From: Candidatus Saccharimonadota bacterium
GTDB lineage: Bacteria > Patescibacteriota > Saccharimonadia > Saccharimonadales > Saccharimonadaceae
Length of the DNA stretch: 9,026 bases
NCBI GenBank assembly: GCA_017652715.1
Contig: JAGCAL010000021.1
Coordinates: 1-9,026 of the forward strand
Direction: 5' to 3'
A program made the position numbers and the translations under genes. Under the pieces are notes generated by a model that searched no databases, was not told the origin of the DNA, and worked only from the letters and a program-made list of their open reading frames with translations. This document shows, piece by piece, positions 6,116 through 9,026 of this stretch; position 1 is the stretch's first letter, and the number at the start of each line of letters is the position of its first letter.

Positions 6116-6121
6116 TAATGT

Positions 6122-6688
6122 ATGGAAAATGTGAAAATGATAGCCGTAGTGGGGATGAGTGGTAGCGGTAAATCCGTCGTCGTAGATCACCTAACTGAAA
6201 AAGGCTACCCAAAAATCTATTTTGGCGGCATGATTTATAAAGAGATGGAAAAGCGCGGAATCGAGCGGACCGAAGACGGCGAAAGTGAAAAGAAATTTCG
6301 CGAAGAGATTCGGGAAACCGAAGGGAAAGACTGGGTTGTCAATCAAGTAATCGCAGAATGTAAAGACTTAATCTCCGCCGGACAAAAGCGCATTATTTTA
6401 GATGGCGTTTATTCTTGGACTGAATATAAGATTCTAAAAAAAGAATTTCCAAAAGCCCTAACTTTTGTTGCGATAGTAGTCGATAAAAAGTTGCGATATG
6501 ATAGAGTCGCTAAAAGACCCGGCAGAGCATTTGATGCAACCGCGATTCGCGAACGCGACCGTTCGGAGATTGAAAATCTAGAAAAAGGCGGGCCAATCGC
6601 AGCCGCAGATTATTATATTTTGAATAATGGAACTGTAGAAGAAGTAGAAAAACGGGTGGATGAGATATTAAAGGAAATTGATTTTTGA
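6122..6688 (+). CDS. P-loop nucleotide kinase-like protein (UPF0200/dephospho-CoA kinase-like)
   Basis: A 188-residue P-loop kinase of the adenylate kinase/dephospho-CoA kinase group. The start has strand VKMIAVVGMSGSGKS with Walker A at 11-18. YFGGMIYKEMEKRGIER (33-49) resembles the substrate-binding 'GD.iR.E...rG' segment of UPF0200 proteins, but the Asp is Gly and the Arg is Tyr. RIILDGVYSWTEYKILKKEF (90-109) resembles their 'viDGiRs..E' motif with Tyr for Arg. The tail has a lid-like RPGRAFDATAIRERDRSEIENLEKGG (132-157) and AADYYILNNGTVEEVEKRV (161-179), the 'AD..I.N.gt.eel' ending shared with dephospho-CoA kinases. It lacks the DAD motif of CoaE. Members transfer phosphate from ATP to a nucleotide or CoA precursor; the true substrate is open. 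It leads into polA with a TGATG overlap, echoing the polA-coaE neighbourhood known in other bacteria. Confidence 0.7.
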   Translation: MENVKMIAVVGMSGSGKSVVVDHLTEKGYPKIYFGGMIYKEMEKRGIERTEDGESEKKFREEIRETEGKDWVVNQVIAECKDLISAGQKRIILDGVYSWTEYKILKKEFPKALTFVAIVVDKKLRYDRVAKRPGRAFDATAIRERDRSEIENLEKGGPIAAADYYILNNGTVEEVEKRVDEILKEIDF

Positions 6689-9026
6689 TGAAAAGACTAG
6701 TACTCATCGATGGTAAATCCGTATTTTATCGGGGGTATTACGCGATGGGTGCCTTGTCATTGCCGGATGGTACCCCGACGGGCGGCGTTTATGGCTTTGC
6801 GGCAATCGCGATGGAAATCGTACGAAAGCTCGACCCGACAAAAATAGTCGTAGCTTGGGATTCAAAAACCTCAGTTTCTAAACGCCGAGCGTTATATGCG
6901 GATTATAAAGCCGGTCGCGTGAAGCCAGGCGACGATTTCTACGCCCAGATTCCGCTTTTAAAAGAATTAGTTTTGGACCTCGGTTGGAACTTTGTCGAAC
7001 TAGATAATTATGAGGCTGACGATATTATCGGTACGCTTTCTCGCCAAGCCGACGAAACTCTAGATTCTAACGGCAAGTGTGAATACGAAACCTATATTAT
7101 TTCATCCGACCTAGATATGCTTCAGATTGTAGATAACAATACTTTTATGTGGCGAATTTTGAAAGGGTTTTCAAACATCGAAGAAATCGACGTTGTGGAA
7201 ATAGAAACAAAGTATGGAATTAAGAAGACGCAGTTTTTGGATTTGAAGGCTCTTAAGGGAGACTCATCGGATAATATTCCGGGCGTGCCGGGGATTGGCG
7301 AAAAAACCGCTGCGAAATTATTAAACGAATATGGTGATTTAGATACTATATATAATAATATAGACAAAATTACGGGCTCCACGCGTACTAAACTCGAGGC
7401 AGGGAAGGATTCGGCGTATTTATCTAAAAAGCTTGCTAAAATCATGTTCGACGCCCCAATCAAACTTTCAAATTTACCAGATTTTCATTTTGACCACAAC
7501 AAAGTCATCGCCGGACTGAAGAAATTAGAATTCAACTCCCTCATCCGCAAAATCACCAACTCAGTGAATAACACTAAACACGATGGCGGCACCAACAGGC
7601 CAGAGGATAATACTATTGGGCACGAGAGCGGCGCTAATGGACCCGAAGATAATACTTCTGAGGAGCATATTTGGCAACAGAATCAGGCTGATGGACGCGA
7701 AGAAACTACACTTTTGAGGGGATCCGGAGCCTGGCAAGGCGAGGACGAGCGCGCCGCCCCCGTGGCGACTGCCCCTTGGGACGCAGACGACCTCCGGTCG
7801 ACGGGCGGCGGCGACGCGCCCCGAAAAAGTGCTAGTTTCTTCACGTCAGGCTTACTTATCGGCTGGGACATCAAATCCTATATGCATGGTGATGAAAAAA
7901 TCGCCCAGGAAATTTTAGATGGCAAAAAATATTGGGACCTAGGCCAAGCGAACTTTCTATTGAATCCTTTATTGCGCGAACAACCGACTTTAGTCCCGCC
8001 AGAAGAAGAGTATCGGAGGCAACTTTCTGAACTAGAAAAATATCCAAGACTCCTTCAAGTTTATACTAAACTCGATTTACCGCTTATACCGGTTCTTTAT
8101 AAGATGGAAAAGAAGGGAATGTTGATTGACCGCGACTATTTTAAGAATTTGGAAAAAGAATATATTGCCGAAGTTAAGAAATTAGAACAAGATGTTTGGA
8201 AACTTGCGGGCAAAGAGTTTAATTTAAATTCACCAATACAACTTTCGGAAGTTTTGTTTACCGACCTAAAACTTCCAACGAACGGCATCAAGAAAACTAC
8301 GCGCGGATACTCGACTGGCGCTAAGGAGCTAGATAAGTTGAAGGATTTACATCCGGTCATTCCGAAAATAATAGAATATCGCGAAGCAGCAAAACTACTT
8401 TCAACTTATATCATCCCAATGCCGGATATCGCAGATGACGAAAATCGTATTCATACTACTTTCACCCAAAACGTTACTGCGACTGGGCGACTAAGTTCGA
8501 AAGACCCGAATCTACAAAATATTCCAGTGCGTACTGACGAGGGGAAACGCATCCGAACTGGTTTTATCGCTCCGAAAGGAAAAGTATTGGTCTCGGCTGA
8601 CTATTCGCAATTTGAGCTTCGGCTTGCGGCGGTATTGTCTGGCGACCAAGCTTTAGTTGATGATTTTAATCACGATATCGATATCCATACTAAAACTGCC
8701 TCCGAAGCCTTTAAAACGCCATTCGACAAAGTTACGAAAAATCAACGCCGCGCGGCTAAAGTGATTAATTTTGGAATCCTTTACGGCATGAGCGTTCGCG
8801 GATTGTCGGATGCAGCCAAAATGCCATACGGCGAGGCTAAACAATTTATCGAAAATTATTTTAAATTGCGCGCCCCGATTAAAGATTATCTTGATAAAAT
8901 TTTGAAGCAGGCTAGGGAAGCAGGTTTTGTTGAAACATATTACGGTCGCCGTCGTCCAACACCTGACGTGAAATCGCCGAATTTCCTAATTCGTCAAGCA
9001 GCTGAACGCGCTGCGGCTAATATGCC
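6688..9026 (+). CDS. polA: DNA polymerase I (3' end cut by window edge)
   Basis: ATG 6688 opens a frame with no stop through the right edge (779 complete codons visible). Residues 1-~290 are a 5'-3' flap nuclease with acidic metal sites: LVLIDGKSVFYRGYYA (4-19), EADD (109-112), SSDLDML (139-145) and GDSSDN (191-196), then the helix-hairpin-helix PGVPGIGEKTAAKLL. Residues ~291-388 are a low-complexity linker. GLLIGWDIKSYMHG to LGQANFLLNPL (~389-430) looks like a shrunken proofreading domain lacking the usual acidic DxE. The polymerase domain follows: TATGRLSSKDPNLQNIP, motif A DYSQFELR (catalytic Asp638) and motif B RRAAKVINFGILYG (Lys691, Phe695, Tyr699, matching E. coli Lys758, Phe762, Tyr766). 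Motif C lies beyond the edge. The enzyme should process Okazaki fragments and fill repair gaps, probably without proofreading. Its ATG shares one base with the upstream TGA; only a distant AAAGGA precedes it, suggesting coupled reinitiation. Confidence 0.96.
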   Translation, partial: MKRLVLIDGKSVFYRGYYAMGALSLPDGTPTGGVYGFAAIAMEIVRKLDPTKIVVAWDSKTSVSKRRALYADYKAGRVKPGDDFYAQIPLLKELVLDLGWNFVELDNYEADDIIGTLSRQADETLDSNGKCEYETYIISSDLDMLQIVDNNTFMWRILKGFSNIEEIDVVEIETKYGIKKTQFLDLKALKGDSSDNIPGVPGIGEKTAAKLLNEYGDLDTIYNNIDKITGSTRTKLEAGKDSAYLSKKLAKIMFDAPIKLSNLPDFHFDHNKVIAGLKKLEFNSLIRKITNSVNNTKHDGGTNRPEDNTIGHESGANGPEDNTSEEHIWQQNQADGREETTLLRGSGAWQGEDERAAPVATAPWDADDLRSTGGGDAPRKSASFFTSGLLIGWDIKSYMHGDEKIAQEILDGKKYWDLGQANFLLNPLLREQPTLVPPEEEYRRQLSELEKYPRLLQVYTKLDLPLIPVLYKMEKKGMLIDRDYFKNLEKEYIAEVKKLEQDVWKLAGKEFNLNSPIQLSEVLFTDLKLPTNGIKKTTRGYSTGAKELDKLKDLHPVIPKIIEYREAAKLLSTYIIPMPDIADDENRIHTTFTQNVTATGRLSSKDPNLQNIPVRTDEGKRIRTGFIAPKGKVLVSADYSQFELRLAAVLSGDQALVDDFNHDIDIHTKTASEAFKTPFDKVTKNQRRAAKVINFGILYGMSVRGLSDAAKMPYGEAKQFIENYFKLRAPIKDYLDKILKQAREAGFVETYYGRRRPTPDVKSPNFLIRQAAERAAANM
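7579..7662 (+). repeat. Two-copy 42-bp tandem repeat in the polA linker
   Basis: Two adjacent 42-bp units (7579-7620 and 7621-7662) encode HDGGTNRPEDNTIG and HESGANGPEDNTSE, sharing the H-x-x-G-x-N-x-PEDNT pattern. The DNA copies have diverged at many positions, so the duplication is not very recent. It lies between the nuclease and proofreading-like domains, where length changes are tolerated, and keeps frame. Confidence 0.75.
7720..7826 (+). other. GC-rich island within the polA linker
   Basis: By direct count, 7741-7824 has 67 G/C of 84 bases (about 80%), against roughly 40-53% in lines sampled elsewhere. It encodes a Gly/Ala/Asp/Pro-rich stretch (around ERAAPVATAPWDADD and STGGGDAPRK) with GC-ending codons (GCC, CCC, GTG, GCG, CGG) unlike flanking polA. 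The frame stays open and normal polA sequence resumes by about 7840. Confidence 0.8.

Noticed and set aside
5758..6165. A 135-codon + strand frame covering the start of the phosphotransferase gene and the divergent promoter
   Set aside because: It lies opposite a well-supported kinase gene and runs through both promoters into the next gene out of frame; its product has no recognisable features.
6122..6688. Assignment as dephospho-CoA kinase (coaE)
   Set aside because: The lid and C-terminal motifs are similar and the polA neighbourhood is suggestive, but the CoaE DAD motif is missing, so no gene symbol is given.
7720..7802. GGATCC (7720-7725) and GTCGAC (7797-7802) suggesting a cloning-vector insert
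   Set aside because: Single six-base sites are expected by chance in GC-rich DNA, the frame is preserved on both sides, and no polylinker order is present. Misassembly remains possible and is covered in the GC island finding.
7683..7874. A 63-codon reading frame on the - strand through the GC-rich part of polA
   Set aside because: It is an open frame created by high GC opposite a clear coding frame; it has no ribosome binding site and its product resembles nothing recognisable.

Overview
The window looks like a chromosomal stretch from a small-genome Patescibacteria (CPR) bacterium, most likely Saccharibacteria (TM7) or a close relative. The reasons are tight gene packing with almost no intergenic DNA, a short primary sigma factor lacking region 1.1, a VirB2-like two-helix pilin of the kind common in CPR genomes, and leaderless-type promoters. 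UGA is used as a stop in several genes (for example at 3429-3431 and 6686-6688), which argues against the UGA=Gly code of SR1/Gracilibacteria. The lineage call is inference from gene content, not from a marker tree.

Left part, + strand (1-3431): the 3' end of a probable primase gene (dnaG) is followed by the primary sigma factor gene (rpoD), a T4SS-type pilin, a diacylglycerol-kinase-family lipid kinase and a zeta-toxin-like P-loop kinase. The last four are chained: two stop codons lie inside the next gene's Shine-Dalgarno and the last pair overlaps by 25 nt. rpoD has its own promoter-like sequence just ahead of its ATG.

Middle, - strand (3432-6090): an APH/choline-kinase-fold phosphotransferase gene lies upstream of a gene for a 602-residue membrane-anchored serpin, which has its own extended -10 promoter and a strong ribosome binding site. 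The serpin stop codon abuts the convergent stop of the zeta-like gene with no base between them. The serpin is the standout: a cytoplasmic tail, one transmembrane helix, then an extracellular serpin fold with an inhibitory-type hinge, a reactive loop about 12 residues longer than that of alpha-1-antitrypsin, and a large acidic insertion.

Right part, + strand (6122-9026): a nucleotide-kinase-like gene and polA (cut by the right edge) overlap by one base (TGATG). They diverge from the phosphotransferase gene across a 31-bp gap. In that gap a 16-bp perfect palindrome carries two divergent extended -10 boxes placed so that both transcripts would start at or beside the ATG. polA has a 5'-nuclease domain, a shrunken proofreading-like domain and a family A polymerase domain. 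The linker between the first two contains a 42-bp tandem repeat and an abrupt segment of about 80% GC.

The left cluster combines replication/transcription genes with an envelope pilin and lipid kinase. The - strand pair suggests a surface-exposed anti-protease, plausibly for life attached to another cell. No tRNA, rRNA, CRISPR array, insertion sequence or canonical rho-independent terminator was seen, and there is no gene-free stretch over 300 bases.
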